Assembly: GCF_019649055.1 (NCBI RefSeq) | Contig: NW_026570232.1 | Span: 558,001 to 622,000, forward strand | Length of the DNA: 64,000 bases | Source: Paramacrobiotus metropolitanus | Lineage: Eukaryota; Tardigrada; Eutardigrada; Parachela; Macrobiotidae | Direction: 5' to 3' | In this document: piece by piece, positions 47,001-60,608 of the stretch | Numbering within the stretch: position 1 is the stretch's first letter | Layout: each line of letters begins with the position of its first letter | Position numbers and translations under genes: made by a program | Notes under the pieces: model-generated | Told to the model about the DNA's origin: nothing | The model's database searches: none | What the model saw: the letters and a program-made list of their open reading frames with translations, nothing else

Positions 47001-50000
47001 TGTGCACAACCATTCCAAATTGAAACAGTCCTGTTATGGCAGCATTATCAGTTATCGTTATGGGAGTATGACTTATCGTTTCAGACTGACGAAAATAAAT
47101 CAAATTTAAAGCTAAAGAAAATCGAGGCTTAGAGCTTTTAATGTTATAATACCGAGCACTCGTTCACAATCAATAATTACCATTACCTACTTGTGCATAG
47201 CGTATCGCCTTGCATCCCACATTGCCGGCATACCATTCATAGGTCATTTGCCAAACGATGTCAGTTGGTATAGATATCAAACCCACAAGTAAATCTAAAA
47301 AACGTTCAATTTTAAATGACTGGGCTGGAAACCACAATTGACTTATTGATATTATAGCAGAATTCTTGATCTGACCCGTTCCGGTTCCGGGAAGGTTGGG
47401 TAAAAAAATCAGTGCAATTAGGAATGCCAATAATTACTTACCTGCCAGCGCTAAATGCAGAACCCAGAATCCCATTCGCGTCCTGGTTTTGGAAATCCCT
47501 AGGGCGGCAAATACTAGGAAGTTGAAGCTGATAACCAGAAAGGCCAAGATGAACATGAAGGTCAACTGCTCCGTCTAAAAGATCAACAAAAAATCTTAGT
47601 TTACTGTATTTTGTCGTGGTGTTTTGAGCACGAATATTATGCTTTTAGTTTGAATTTCTTGCTAAAATTAGCGATAAAAACCAAAAATAATATTAAAATT
47701 TGGTAGTGCCTGTAACTGTCTGTGTCACACGGTTACATCATAGAGATACTGTGTATTTCAAGTACAATTAGCGAAATTGCTGCTGTGTTGTGCTGTATGC
47801 TGGACCTTATACAAATTTGGGGCGCGGTAAAGCTATGTTGTTAAAATATGCTGTAAAAAGCGTAATTCTTAATAAATACTTAATTTGAAAACTGAACCGT
47901 TTCACAGTTTACAAATACTGGACTTTCTTCACTAGTTTTAACTATGACTAACCCGTTAAAACAATTTACAAATTCGTAAAATAATTTTAATGGACTGAGC
48001 AGGGCGTTGGCTGATTCTGTTTGTCTAGAAGCACTCAGACATTTAATTCGACTACGCCGGCTGCACAAACACACATATTTACAGCGCAGTTGTGTGCCCG
48101 AACAGGAAGTAGTCCATCTAATTTTTGCATGGTTTCGTCGTGTCTGCACGGGTAGAAGGTTTTTGTGCCCAGCCATAATTACCACAACACGTGAACAACA
48201 TCATTAATTTACAATAAGCCCAGTGTTGTTGAGAGGCTTTTTTTATCACGTATTCCCTAGTGGTATGTGTGGTATTTTCACAAAATGCTCGGTTGGACTC
48301 TTTTATCGCAGTGTGGCAAAACGCGACCTTTTATACATTCGCTGATGCATATATATAAACAACAACCGCAATCAGTGCAGTACAGTGTTGGGCGGCATTG
48401 TAAACCCTTGAGGATTGTCGCAAAAGAGATCAAATGATTACGTTAATGATTGTTTCATGTATCTGGACAAGACGTTTTTTATCCATGTACAATGTCAGTG
48501 TGCTTACGTCGGTGGCCATATGTTTCCTGTACGTCGCAGTGGAGGCAGAAAGCCATTCGCTCCACTGGTCGCATTGACCGCGTATGTAACTATGTGTGCG
48601 TTAAGTTTCCCTGCTCTTTTCCGGGGCCAAATCGGAAAATGTGTTCTGGTTCGCTAACACTAATCCTTCCTACTCATTCGCGCATCACTGCTTTTCATTA
48701 CACAAATCACTCCAAAATGATCCCTTAACGGGCGCGCTCACCGTTATGGATTGGGTCCTTTAACGCCATTAATTAATTAAAGAATTCCCTGAACACGTCT
48801 GGCAGATTATCGATTCCTGCGCTCATAATACCTCCTTGCATTATCATGGCAAAACTACATAGAATTATTTTAAATTTTATAATGCACGCAGCCTATTATG
48901 CAGCATGCGTAAAAATCTACCATCATCCGCTTTCATATGCATTATAGCATAAGTAAATCGGTAATTCCCACCATTATTTGTCGATAAATAAAATGTTTAT
49001 GAATGCGTTCATAGTGTGTTTTAGGCGTGTCGCTTGCGTAATCTCATTCAATCACAATAATTTTTTAATACCAGGCCTTGGTTAATATTGTCAGCCATTG
49101 AAAACACCCGGTCAATCGTAAATTTGATAAAAGAGAAAGGTGGAAATCTTCACCTACTAAAAACACCCGGTCATTCGTAAATTTAATAAAACTGGAAGGT
49201 GAAAGGAGATTCACTAGTGTAACAAACATCAAACGTAGCATCCACACCTTTTTCATTTGTATTTGCACCTCTTGCTGGAAAAAAAAAAGAGAGCACTTCC
49301 AGAGTAACTCCCAGCTTACACAGCTCACAATAACATGCGGCATGCAACGAAAGCAAAAAAAGGCTGAAAAACTTTCTTTCGATTTCTATGGAATAGCTGG
49401 GTTGTTTGAGTAAGAGTACACAAGCATTAACTTTATCTATTACTCAATACACGTATATCGATCCTATACACATGTGGATACGGTGTTCGGGATGCTGTAA
49501 ACCCAGTCGGGGCCGTTCTGACTGTGCAGTGAATTTTGTAAACGTCCAATAAATTAATACTCTACCCTCCGTGACAGTGGAAGCCCAACAGTTGCTGGAC
49601 AAAAATCACGCAAGTATTAAATTTGCTTTTAATGCAGCTTCAGAGCTGGTATTGGACAACATAATGTCTAAGTGGCTATTTCACGAGGATCGTTTCCGGC
49701 TGCACAGCCTCGCGATGTGCACGCAAAACCAACAACTACGTCTTCAGGCTATTTTTAAATCAAATTTCTTGGCTAATTACGCATGGATTTCGCCTGTAAA
49801 TTTTCTGCAGGTTCGAAGAATTAGGTATTAAGCATAATGTTAACATTTTAATTCAATAAACCTGCGTTGAGTCTTACTGAAAAAGACGCACAGCATACAT
49901 AAATTAATTATCTAGAATTAATGATTTTGTACACAGGCTAACGGCATTCTGGAAGTTCATGGGATGTACTCCGTGTAATTAGCTGCATTAGCAAGTGACA

Positions 50001-51578
50001 CCACATTAAGATATCCAGGGATGATAATTTAACGTAATTTATTTTTCTGGGTAGAACACCCCCATCCCACTTAAATTTGTATAAAGGTAAAATTTGATGC
50101 ACAGCAAACAGCATTGTATATGCGCTTCAAGCGACATATGCGTAATAGTTTCAACTTACAATAGAGGATTTTTTGCATTTATTCCATGTGTTCTAGCTTT
50201 TGACACTCTTACAGTTGTTAGATGGAATCGCCGGAGTTTTTTGCAGCCTAAGGTAAATAAGTGCATCGCCCAGTTGTGCGCTACACAGGAAGCAAAAATC
50301 ATAACAGGATGCGCAAAGGAAGACTACATGACATTTGGCCAACATGTACACATATATGCCGGCTCACGTTCCACAATTTGTACTGCGTAACCGCCCGCCA
50401 GAAATGTGATCCTGTGTAAGTAAACTGTCTTCCGGTGGAAAATGTAGCCATTTAACTCACAATCAACTATAAGCCCATAAATAACACTATGACAGCAATC
50501 CGAGGCGTCCGCGACGCCGGTGACAAATAAGATGCACTTTCCCTGTATCGGATATTTTCATGACAACACTGCCAACGAAAAGCGACGCTTTTGCAGATAA
50601 CCTATACACCTGTTGTGTCACCGTGGCATCCAGACAAGGGAAGCCGGCGGATGACGCGATACACAATACATAATTATTATACATTGCATTGCATTATATT
50701 GTGAGGTTAAAATAATATGTAATATTATACGTTATGACCACGAAAAAATTCGGAATAAAAATAATACCGATTTTGGACCGGCCCCCCTGGAAAAGCCTGA
50801 GGTTCCGCTTGTGCTACTCCAGCAGTGAAAAAAAGAGTATCGAATATATCGACGGATAAAATTAAACAGGCAAGAAGTGGTCTAACGTGCCCGGCATTTG
50901 AAGAAGGCGCTTTCCGTTTGGTTTCCGTGTTAAGTAAACAAACGTAATTAACCTATCGCGCCGGACTGACACGGCATTAAATATCGATGCTGCAATTTTA
51001 CGCCAGTATTATTATTGATTGCTTTATACATTCAACGATGATTAGCGTAACACGTCTACGGGAAACGTCTGCGTCATTTCCAACCACCAAGCTTTCAGAG
51101 CATTAATTCAAATCCTTGTATCCCTACCTTATATTTTACATATTAAACCATTTTTTGATATTATGTTATTTAAAGGTTCATTTTTCGATCAAATATTGCG
51201 AAGATGGGCAGAATCTGATGCTTGGCTCTCTTGTGGTTGTCAAAGAAGACCAGCAATTAAAAATAATTCTTGTTGACTCTTGAACTCTAAGGTCACACAA
51301 GGGCTCTCGACTACAGTGCTGCAGCAACATGCATGCCGCTTGTAAAGTGTTTATCAGCGGCACTTGATAACATTGTCCTGGCGTTGTTGGCAACACAGTA
51401 CCTCATAATAATAGAAGCGCTTATTGGCGTCACTGTCGTTGTGCATGGCGGCGTGGTACAGGGACGCATTGGACAGCATTTGCAGGGACGGAACAGTGGT
51501 TCCGTTTATGATTAGTGCATTGTCCGACCGGAAATGGGACGTTGTCGAGGGAAAAAATATAAGAGCCGTCGTATTCAT
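44002..51578 (-). CDS. CCAP / neuropeptide S-type G protein-coupled receptor
   Basis: A class A peptide receptor in the plasma membrane, of the vasopressin-related group that includes arthropod crustacean-cardioactive-peptide receptors and vertebrate NPSR1. Seven exons: 51578-51402, 47574-47442, 47294-47191, 46999-46906, 46012-45665, 44802-44695 and 44429-44002. All phases close, giving 463 residues. The N-terminal exon has sequons (NTT, NGT, NAS, NDS) and ends RFYYYE; it joins [12 protein letters not shown], matching the family's FYxxxTEQ junction. Landmarks: HLALADLLVG in helix 2, SIDRY with DRY at 155-157, [13 protein letters not shown] in helix 4, [15 protein letters not shown] in loop 2, [13 protein letters not shown] in helix 6. 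Helix 7 reads NSVANPVIS, so the usual NPxxY tyrosine is serine. The cytoplasmic tail is about 95 residues. Intron 1 is 3.8 kb. The ligand is inferred from the family. Confidence 0.9.
44923..44988. repeat. Foldback element copy 1 (single arm)
   Basis: Begins CCCGAGTAAAACAGTTTGTA and contains ACGTTAG twice and CCAAAATTCGAAC. It matches the left arms of the two copies to the right. The opposite arm is missing or decayed. It sits in the intron between receptor exons 5 and 6. Confidence 0.7.
45132..45263. mobile_element. Foldback (MITE-like) element copy 2
   Basis: About 130 bases with terminal inverted repeats of about 30 bases that agree at roughly 24 positions. The left arm starts CCCGAGTAAAACAACTTG; the right arm, reversed, starts CCCGGGTAAAATAGCTTG. 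It has no coding capacity, so it would be non-autonomous. Same intron as copies 1 and 3. Confidence 0.7.
45471..45593. mobile_element. Foldback (MITE-like) element copy 3
   Basis: About 123 bases forming one long hairpin. The core has perfect 21-base arms (45514-45534 and 45536-45556) around one base, with TTCGAATTTTGGCC inside. Outer arms carry CGAGTAAAACAGTTT and its reverse complement. TGAGCTT lies directly on both sides (45464-45470 and 45594-45600), a candidate 7-base target-site duplication. It ends about 70 bases from receptor exon 5. Confidence 0.78.
49101..49204. repeat. Two 45-bp direct repeat copies in receptor intron 1
   Basis: Copies at 49101-49145 and 49160-49204, period 59 bases, share AAAACACCCGGTCA, TCGTAAATTT and ATAAAA followed by AAGGTG. 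They differ at about eight positions. Confidence 0.8.
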
Positions 51579-53990
51579 ATTGCACTGGTGAAGAGCGGAG
51601 TGTTGGGGCGGTTTTTTATTCCGGTCTTCCAACTAAGCCGGCCGGAAACTCATACTTTCCATGCAGCTAACATCCTGCACAATGGACGGCGAAATACGTA
51701 CGTGGACTAATCCATGATCGTGGGACAAACAGTTTAACACACACTGCTATTGGCGTCCAATTGATTGGTTTCCGGTGCGTTGGTAAGTATGATCTTTCGC
51801 CGGCAATTATTTTTATCCAAAATATCGAAAATTACTCGGACGCTGTTTATGCTGAAAGGAATGCCCACACGACCTTTTATGCAAATGGCATCGTGCTGGG
51901 AACCGATGAATGCTGATCATATTTTATGACCACCTGCAAGAAAAACAGTCGCACTGAACAGATCGTATTACTTCTAAACGCAGCATGGTTCCTGATAGTT
52001 TAGTTTCGCGGAATTAAAATCCTACAGGCAAGGTAGGAATTAAGGTCAATTATGGATCTAACTTCTTTGAACACTTTAATTGCGCGTAACCCACAGCTAA
52101 AAATCAAAAGCGGCAAATAGAAACCTTATACGATTAAAGCATTGCATGCATAAAGTACGCATCCCGACAGTGTAGGCCGGTATCTTGGACTTATACAGCA
52201 CGTGCGTAAAACAAATTAAAGTGCTAGCAAATTGTAGGTTACTAACATTAAGATACTGCACTAGTGAACGACCGACCGATAAGCGCAGAACCTTTTAATT
52301 AACTGTCTGAAATCGCAATTATATTACTGCTGAATTAAACACGAAAACGGATTCTTCCCGAATCAACTGCTATTCTTTCAGCAATCAATGTCAAGACATA
52401 TTTACAGAGGATTGCACAGCTGTTTACAGTCGATAAAGACCGAGGCGAAGATTGATGAACGACAGTTTATCGGGCAACATAAACATCCATATTCCCGGTT
52501 TCTAAACCGACCAACAAGCACTATTAATAATCGCTAAGAATTCCTCAGAAAGACACACCGCATTTTATTTCGACAGCGTGTGATCGGCGGGACAACATGT
52601 CGCGAAAAAAAACACAACTGTAATTACCATTTACCAACATAATCCGACTGTGCAGCGCTATTTGGCACGTAAATGACAAGCAATAAAGTTCACCGCGATA
52701 CATTATCATATATACCAGCGCGCGTTCGATTACCGTACCATTTGATGTAATCCGCGCCGTATGTCGTCATGTCCACGGGTTATTTCTCCAAGGAGTAATT
52801 AACAGAATCAATTTCATAAACAAGAAGGATAAACTCAGCAAAACGAATATGTATTGAACGGAGGGATTCGCAGCCGCAACAGCACACTGTGTAATGGTGT
52901 GTAAGCGGCACGGATTGCTGTTTTTGTACGACTGCCGGCGTCATGAATGTGCAAGTGTGCAGTGTGCGTGGCGGGAAGAAGTTAACCCGCGCCGGTGAAT
53001 GGTGCGATATTATTCGTGTGTATTGTGTACGGTATGGAAATCGGATCGGCTGGACTGGAGGTGGGCGCCGGGCGTATGATTGGGTGTCCCGCCTAACCGC
53101 CGTTGAACATCACCCCCACCAAATTGACATCACAATCACTAAAAGGGATCTTCCGGGATGTCAATGTACACATGCACTATAACTGGTTATATCTGTCCAC
53201 CGATCCCATTATCCGCGCTCTGACACCTGTCAGCCGTATTTTATCACTTTTTCAGGGGTTTGATGTTGTTTGCGTACAATCTGTTAATGTTATTTAATAC
53301 CAGATCCCACAACGTGACAACCGATCAATGTACACTGGTACACAAAAAGAAAGTTTGCGTGTTTACAAGGGAATCATGCATTGCAGCTGTACACTGTTCT
53401 GATTCGAATCTGCATCTCTGGACTACACATTATTTAGCAAACTTTGATTGTATGCAAAAGCCACAATTATGCAACTTAACAATTCATATAAAAGCTGCAG
53501 AGTAAACCATAGGCACTTCGGCAGTATCGTTTACTACATAAAAATGACCTTTTTATATGCCGCAAATGATCACACTGAGCAGAAACGCACATATCTATAT
53601 ATCATTGTATCAATAACGGACACATATCATTTATGTCTCACAATTTTTGTACAACTGATTACAAAGCAGTTAAGCATAGACTGACAACAATAATATTTTC
53701 CTGTAACATCTCTTTCAACATAAAATTTCATACTTCGTTTGAGTTTGTTAACAAAGTGTTCCGTAAGTGCACCATGTCTCTCTGTACGAGTATATCTGAC
53801 TTGGTACAACACTGCTGCATTGTTGCATGATGTGGCTAATAATTATATCGCTTGACGATACGGGATTTTTTCAGCCGGTGATCACGTACTCCATTAACCC
53901 GAACAGACTTCCTTCTTTTCTGGACGTATTTGTTCGGCCAGCTGATCGTGCCGGTAATACTGCGCATCTGTGCACACCTCGACTGCCGGC
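51579..53990. other. Intergenic region between the receptor and the ZP-N protein
   Basis: Holds the receptor promoter and, on the same strand, the 3' UTR of the next gene. A short ATG frame at 52943-53182 on the plus strand is GC-rich but matches nothing I recognise. No exon supported. Confidence 0.45.
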
Positions 53991-56900
53991 TCACGCATAG
54001 CGCTCATCGTCGGTTAAGTGTCGGAGGACTCGCTTCCTGGGAAAGACTGCGCAACCCGGCTTATTCCGGAAGGCGATAAACCAAACGATCATGGACAGGA
54101 GGACCACGGCAGTTAGCGTCCCCGCCACCGCAATAATAATGATTTGTACGGCTGGCATGCGTCCCGCACCGAAAGACTCTGCAAAGCAGCCAAGCACGTG
54201 GTAGGGAAATGCGAATAATTAATTCTGATTCAATGCGTTGCTGAAGCGCAAGACACATCGGTTAATTTTTCATCCGGTGGGATGCGTAATGTTTGTTAAC
54301 GGGTACTGCTAATTTCTTATCGTAATATCTTATACTTGAGTAACCTTCGTGTTAAATTTGACACCCAATTTTGTTTGTGATTATTTTAAGCAAAGTCACT
54401 AGTACTTTAATTTATTATGGTATTAATTTGCTTTAGGCTTAAGTGCCGCGTATCTCTGCACAACATACGAATGTTATTTTGGAAACAACCGCAGCCAGTA
54501 GTTAAAATGATACGATTTGTAGTTTCAACAAAAAATAAAATTAATAATATGAGATAGGTAAATTCCACTGTAGAAGATATAAATGTGCACATACATATTT
54601 GTAGCACTGTAGCTTGAGGATATTGTATAGTTTTAACTATGGTTACAGCGGACATTGCATCTTCCAGGAATTGGCCGTGTTAATAATTGTTACTTACTTT
54701 GGCTTGTACCAAGTAAACGCGTTTCTTCTAGGCTCGTATTCAGCGGAATAATTGTATGTTTGCTGGGTAGAAAGGTATTATTCACGCCGATCCCGGGGTC
54801 GATTAACGCATTGACCTTTGTCGGCCTGCTTGTTTTTATGCTGTCCGGGAATGTTCGACGTGCCGGTGCCGCGGCCATTTCACTTACCGGCACAGCGGGA
54901 TGCAGCGCCGGTGTTTCTTGTCGGTGACCTTGAACGCTTTTTACCGGTTCATCCCCGTAAAACTGGCTGATCTTTTCCGGCGTGTCATATTGGCCGGAGG
55001 GGATGGTTAGCGGTTTAATAAGGGGCGGAACGGGATCTGCGGATGTCGTATGGCTGTTGTTGCTGTTGCTGCTTCTGCGATCGGCAGTGTTGGCTAATTG
55101 GCTGGCGGATGTGATGTTGTTCAGTGCGGGCATAAATGCTACTCTGGGGGCACTGTCCTCACCAGAGGAGATCCTTCCGGTTGAGTCAGCGGGATGGGTA
55201 GCACCGATTCGTGTAACCTGGTGCTGTGCGTCCATGCCCATGCTGTGCACCCATTCAGAATTAAATATACATTATGTTTTTGACAGCTCACAATTGATTT
55301 GTTAGAAACTATTTTCCAAGTCTAGTAGAGCGGATGTATTCCGCTGTTTTTCCGGGCTGTTGTTCATTTGTGACAGGTAAAACATCCGTCATATACGTAG
55401 TACTAATTCCGCTTCGTTCGAAAAGCTATAGTTAACTTTCTATTTACACTTAACAGTGTTGTTAGGATGTAAACAGCCTCTCACACACGTAGCTCACAAT
55501 TTTCGATATTGCTATATACCATTTTGTCAGAATAAATTTTTAGAAGCATGGTAATCATATTTATGAATTGATGTTCGTTAAATTTTAGTAAATTACTGCC
55601 CTCACCCAGTCTGAATTTGGATTACTGCTGGCTGATAGTTGCAGGAAATCCGGAAGGACTGATCGGTGCCAAGAACAAGAGTGGGATGCTCCTAAAATTG
55701 TTGGAAACCATCACATATAATCATGTTCGAAGAACTAGGCACTTCCTTAACTGAGCGCGCAGTCATGTACACATACAGGATGCGAATGCGAAATTTTCAT
55801 GACGCGTACCTGTATCTGCACGATCGCCTCCATAATTGTCCCGTTCTGCGGTCAAGCAAAACAACTTGTTATTAAGTATAAAACTTTCGGTAATTACCAA
55901 TATGTTGTGCTACTCTACTAATATTGATAAGTGCTACCGCAAAAATTCGTAATAATTCAACATGCAATAATGAGCCTAATAAGCAGCAGACGGCATTACA
56001 TACATCATGGAATTCCACATTACAATCGGTATGGTTGATAATTAGGTAATACATCTGTTGCGCCGCTCCTATCCCCTTAACTGAGCAATGTTTCTGTGGA
56101 CTTCCGGATTTTTGTACAGAAATTGTGCCCTCAAAGCTGTCACCGGTTTCCACTGTCACATTCGTTCGACCTTTCAGGCAGTCGACATTTCGAATCGCGT
56201 CTGCAAAACATAAAATTGTCACATTAAAAATTTTTACATTAACTTAATTTGTTTATCAGGATTAATCATTCTGTTGCATTAATATGCGTACGTAGACGAA
56301 TTGCTTTATTAGTGCAGCACAAATTGTAACATTTGTTGCAAATGCGCAGTAGCCATAATTTACGATTATTATAATAAATAAAATTACTAGAAAAATGCGT
56401 GTATATACAACAGATAAAAGGCATTAATTCCAAATTGCACAATTCGTTATATTGTTACGCATTCCGAATAGTGAATGGGTTTCACCAATTCCATAACACA
56501 TTCCTGGGACGATTGCTGCTATTGCAAAAGCTACGCTTAATCTATCTGTACTCTGTGCATGCGTGGGTACGTACACTTTTGCGTTTCTATCGAAACTGCT
56601 CGATCACGATCAAGTTTGATTTTACTGGCAAACGATGCGGAACCGGAAAGCGCATTATTTGGTGTCCCGTTGGACATATGTCTGCCGGTGCGATTGGGCA
56701 GCTGCTCCACCAGAACCAAATATTTTGTTGCCGGTCGGAGTTCCCTTAAGGTCACCTCGGTCCGGTTCGTCAGCGAGGCCCGACAATTTTTAGGCTCATT
56801 ATCCCAGGAATAATCCTCACAGTATCTGACTAGGTAATCCACAGAATTTTCACTGATCGTGCTGTTTGCGGATGACAGCGGCGACCACTGCAGATAAATA

Positions 56901-58577
56901 CTGCGCAAATCACTTTTGCAGATTTTGCGAAAGATAGCGGTTTTCCACATCGCTTGTCCTGGACAAAGTTAATCATAACTTTTTCGAAGAGCATAACGTC
57001 TTCTGACACGGTATGCTTCGGCTTGTCACATATAACAATAAAGACGTACCAAGTGTTCGGTGTCAGTAATTACAAGCTAGCTATCATAAGTATTAATACA
57101 AATTACACATTGATCAGTCGTCACGGAGCACGATTTCGGATGCATCAAACATTATTGTTGCTCCAGTTTGCGTAGAAAGCGAAGCTGTAAGAGCATAAGA
57201 TCATCATGAAGATCAAGCATGCCGAGTCAATAAAATAAGTAACTAGGTATCATGCTGAAAACGCACCTGCGAAACGAAAGTTGACGTTGTCACAGCATAA
57301 AAAATAGGTTCGGCATTAAGTTTTCCTCATGTCTCAACTCTTGTGTAATCGGCACCCCACTTCAACATGCAACATGCGTAGACAACATAATGTCCACTTT
57401 TTACACCGTTCATCTACCAAAGACACCATGCACACAACTTGTGTGCATGAACAATACGACACCTGTTTTTTGTGCTACTGGTGAATGGGGCTTTATCGTC
57501 AGAAAAGGTTATGTAGTGCTGGGCCAGCTGATTAGTTATAACACGCTTAAAAAATTTATTAGGTTTATCATAAACTGCAAATATTCCAAATCAAAAGTCG
57601 CAAAAACACGCCTTTCTAATAGCCATACGAGTAACAAAATGCAAGCGCGAACAAACTTCTTAATAATTTAAAGTTTGAAAAAGACAACCAAAATGTTGAA
57701 CTGGCATATGAATAAAGATTTACGTACTGAAAGAAGTAACTTGACATAAGTTAAAATTGTTTCTGGCGCCTGAATTATAATATTCTAGATATGTCTTTTA
57801 ATGGGACATAAGTAGTAAATTGTAATACTGAAAAAAGATACTGTTTTGGCTTCTGAAAAGTAAGATTAAAATCATTGTAGAAACAGTTAGAAGAAAAGAA
57901 GCTCTCAAATGGTAGTGAATCAAACTGTCTACCCAAATGACAAAATCGATAAAACTGGATCCGCACACACCATTACTGGCATTTGCCAACATATGGACAT
58001 CGTAACAATTGTAGTATATAAAGCAGTAGCACTGTTCTAGTTTTCATAAATTTAGTAATCTGCATAATTTTATTGGCCGGTGCTCGCAGTGATGAATATT
58101 TAAAAGAATGTTTAAAATCATACACATTTGAATTTTGGAATGACATTATATTTGTAACTAGCAAATGGAAATTAGTAGCACTACCGTGAATTTCACTCGC
58201 TAGAGGGCAAAAAATCGCGCATTCTGAATGTAATACTGATCTGTACATATGCACGCACTGACCTCCTGCAGCTGGCCGGGCTATAAATTTTTTCACGAGT
58301 GAAATGATAAGCAAGTGATGAAAAGTTACATCTCCAAAAACAAAATTCAATCTTAGCGAAACTACGTATTAAGGACTATTTAGTTAGGAAAAATTCTGAA
58401 AATTTAGGTGTTTCTTTGATTCGTTTAGGAGATAAAAGGTGAGGTCTTACCGTGTAGGCAAACCGCTCTGGGAATACAGGTGCTGCATATCCAACAAAAG
58501 CATAACAAAACGCTTCGAATATTCCATGACAGTCTGCAGTATGCACCACAGTGTGACAGCAAACGCTTTATGTCCAT
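53991..58577 (-). CDS. Single-pass membrane protein with FN3 and ZP-N modules
   Basis: Supported exons: 56958-56626, 56200-56004, 55691-55606, 55242-54698 and 54178-53991. The first carries a fibronectin type III fold (SIYLQWSPL, YLVRYCEDY, ELRPATKYLVLVEQL). The next two give a ZP-N module with its four cysteines (VDC, KHC, TDC, ISCNY) and the F-x-G pattern. The fourth is a 180-residue Ser/Thr/Pro/Asn-rich stretch without cysteine. The last gives a membrane helix (about residues 460-485), then a basic short tail. Several N-glycosylation sequons occur. Two upstream exons fit in phase: 58577-58451, an ATG with a signal-peptide-like stretch (SVLLCFCWICSTCI) and donor GTAAGA, and 57184-57125, which is weaker. 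Together they give 511 residues. Its function is unknown; it is likely an extracellular or apical matrix or adhesion protein. The ZP-C half usual after ZP-N was not found. Confidence 0.7.
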
Positions 58578-60526
58578 GTTATTTCATCCTGCAAGCTATC
58601 CAGTTAGCATAGTTCTGAACAATTATGATATTATCCATTCGAAACAAGCTTCAATGTCTGGATCATAACTGAGGAGAAAGGAATTGTTCCTTTTCCAACT
58701 GATTAATGGAAAAATTAAACCCTTCAAACGAAATTTTTGGTTCGTTTAATTTGAATTCGTGACCCGCATGTTGCAGTTAGGAGCAAATCATATTAATATA
58801 AAGGATGACTTTATCACAGATAAAGGATATAAGTCACTATAAGGAAGCTTCACGCATGTCAAACACTGAGCAAATATTAGCTAGACGGCAATATTTCCGG
58901 GTTACACATTAAGGACCACCAACGTTGTGAATAGGAGCAACAGGTAGCATAATTATAATGTATTTGTACATTTCACTTATAACTGTAAGCATGGCCACTG
59001 TACACTGCATGTGTTCAGTGACACTACGACAGGGCCCTGTTGACATGCAGTGGAAGTTGTGTGTGTGTTGTTTTCTGATTCTCAATGTCCCCATTATTGT
59101 AAGTAATGGACATTGAAAATAAAAGATTTGTTCAAACGTCTTACAACTCCACCCACAGTTGCAACAGAATAACGCTTTTTAAGCCATTCTTACGTGACTA
59201 AATACAGACTAATGCGGTCAACGTTGACTGTTGTGGCGTGCGTAAACTGTACTTAAGCTAACGTTACGTTGCCGGCTCTACTGCCCAAATGGTAGCCTTT
59301 GGCTCCAAGTGCAGATACGTATGGCTAACGATGATTGCTTGAATTATTTTTTTAATTACTGGATGTACCGGCGGAGTCGTTTAGTTCCTCGTTGTTGGAT
59401 GTGAAGATCGAAGATTCAAGCTCTTCACTTCACCGTCAAAGAAGTACAGTAAATATTCCGTTGCCAATACTGTACGCCAGGAACAAGTGTTCGTATTCTT
59501 GCGCGTTTTCAGTTTACTGGTCATGTGGTCCTGGCCATTTAGTTTTATTGGTCATTCGGTCCCGGACCGAATGTAAGAGAATTTTGACTTCCATTGTACA
59601 TTGTGGCGGCACGGGCGCCTACTAAAAAATCTGGGCAAAACGGATTGTATATTATAATGCATTAAAATAAATAAATCAGTACATCAGTACGAGTATTAAC
59701 TCGTACGCCAGTATTAACAACCGTACATGCAATTGTGCGAATGCACTGGCTTTCAAGAAATGATTATTATGTTTACGTTAACAGTTTTCCATTTGCAGTT
59801 CTCTGATCACACAAAATACGATGTTTATGGAATATGATAGACTCTTCCAAGATATACATTATCGCATGTATGATCAACAATTGAACAATGGAACAATGAT
59901 CGTGATTGTAACTGCCGAGCCCGCACCGGTGCGTCAATAGTCATATATCTGTAAATTGGCTGCTTTGTTAAAATAATCCCATGCGAACGCACGCGAGACA
60001 CGTACGATCTTTGAAATCTTATTGCATGCCGTTTTGCAACTTTCACACTTTTAAAGCAGCTGGTGTAGTCTGTACGAGCAGATCATGCAACAGATCTTCA
60101 GTACTTAATGTAATGGTAATGGGAACACTGGACTGGAAAATTTAACCACCAAAGGTCATCCCTGCAAAACCGTCATAATTGCAGACTGCAGTGATAGATT
60201 ATGTTATCCGTAAAGGTACTAACCATAAAGTAGCACTTATTGCTATGTACTTAAGTTTGTTTCAGGTGGGAATAATTACAAGTTTGCAGTGTAAGGATAG
60301 AATAGCTTGAACAGAAGCATAGGCATGCTTCTGATTTTGGGTGTACGGTTGCGAAATCAGCATATCAAACCAAATCTCCTGATCCGTTGAACAAAACGTT
60401 TCCGTTTCTGCTGTTGCTGAATGGGTTCACAGTGCACACAGTCACACATAGGTACAAATATTACAGTTTATTGGTTCGGTAATCTCGCTTCCCACGTTCA
60501 CAGTTGAACTGCTAATTCAGATTTAA
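58578..60526. other. AT-rich intergenic region
   Basis: Upstream of the ZP-N gene and downstream of the next minus-strand exon. Only short, unsupported open frames are present. Confidence 0.45.
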
Positions 60527-60608
60527 TTAGAAGACCTTGTCCATCAGACCGGCGCTGAGCAGCGGCAGAATGTTAGCAAAACGTCTCACAATTAGCGGCA
60601 GTTTCCAG
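60527..60608 (-). CDS. Terminal exon of an unidentified gene
   Basis: After an acceptor with a long T tract (TTTTTTAG), a GC-rich frame encodes 26 residues, starting WKLPLIVRRFANILPLL and ending MDKVF, then a stop. The amphipathic, Leu/Arg-rich end is reminiscent of the membrane-contacting C-termini of short-chain dehydrogenases, but I cannot name the family. It needs an upstream exon ending in phase 2; none was found before DNAJC22, so that gene may lie inside its intron or the exon may be spurious. Confidence 0.35.

Noticed and set aside
50487-50684. Minus-strand ATG exon as the receptor N-terminus
   Set aside because: It could join in phase, but the exon at 51578-51402 has glycosylation sequons and the family FYYYE-TEQ junction, so it is much better.
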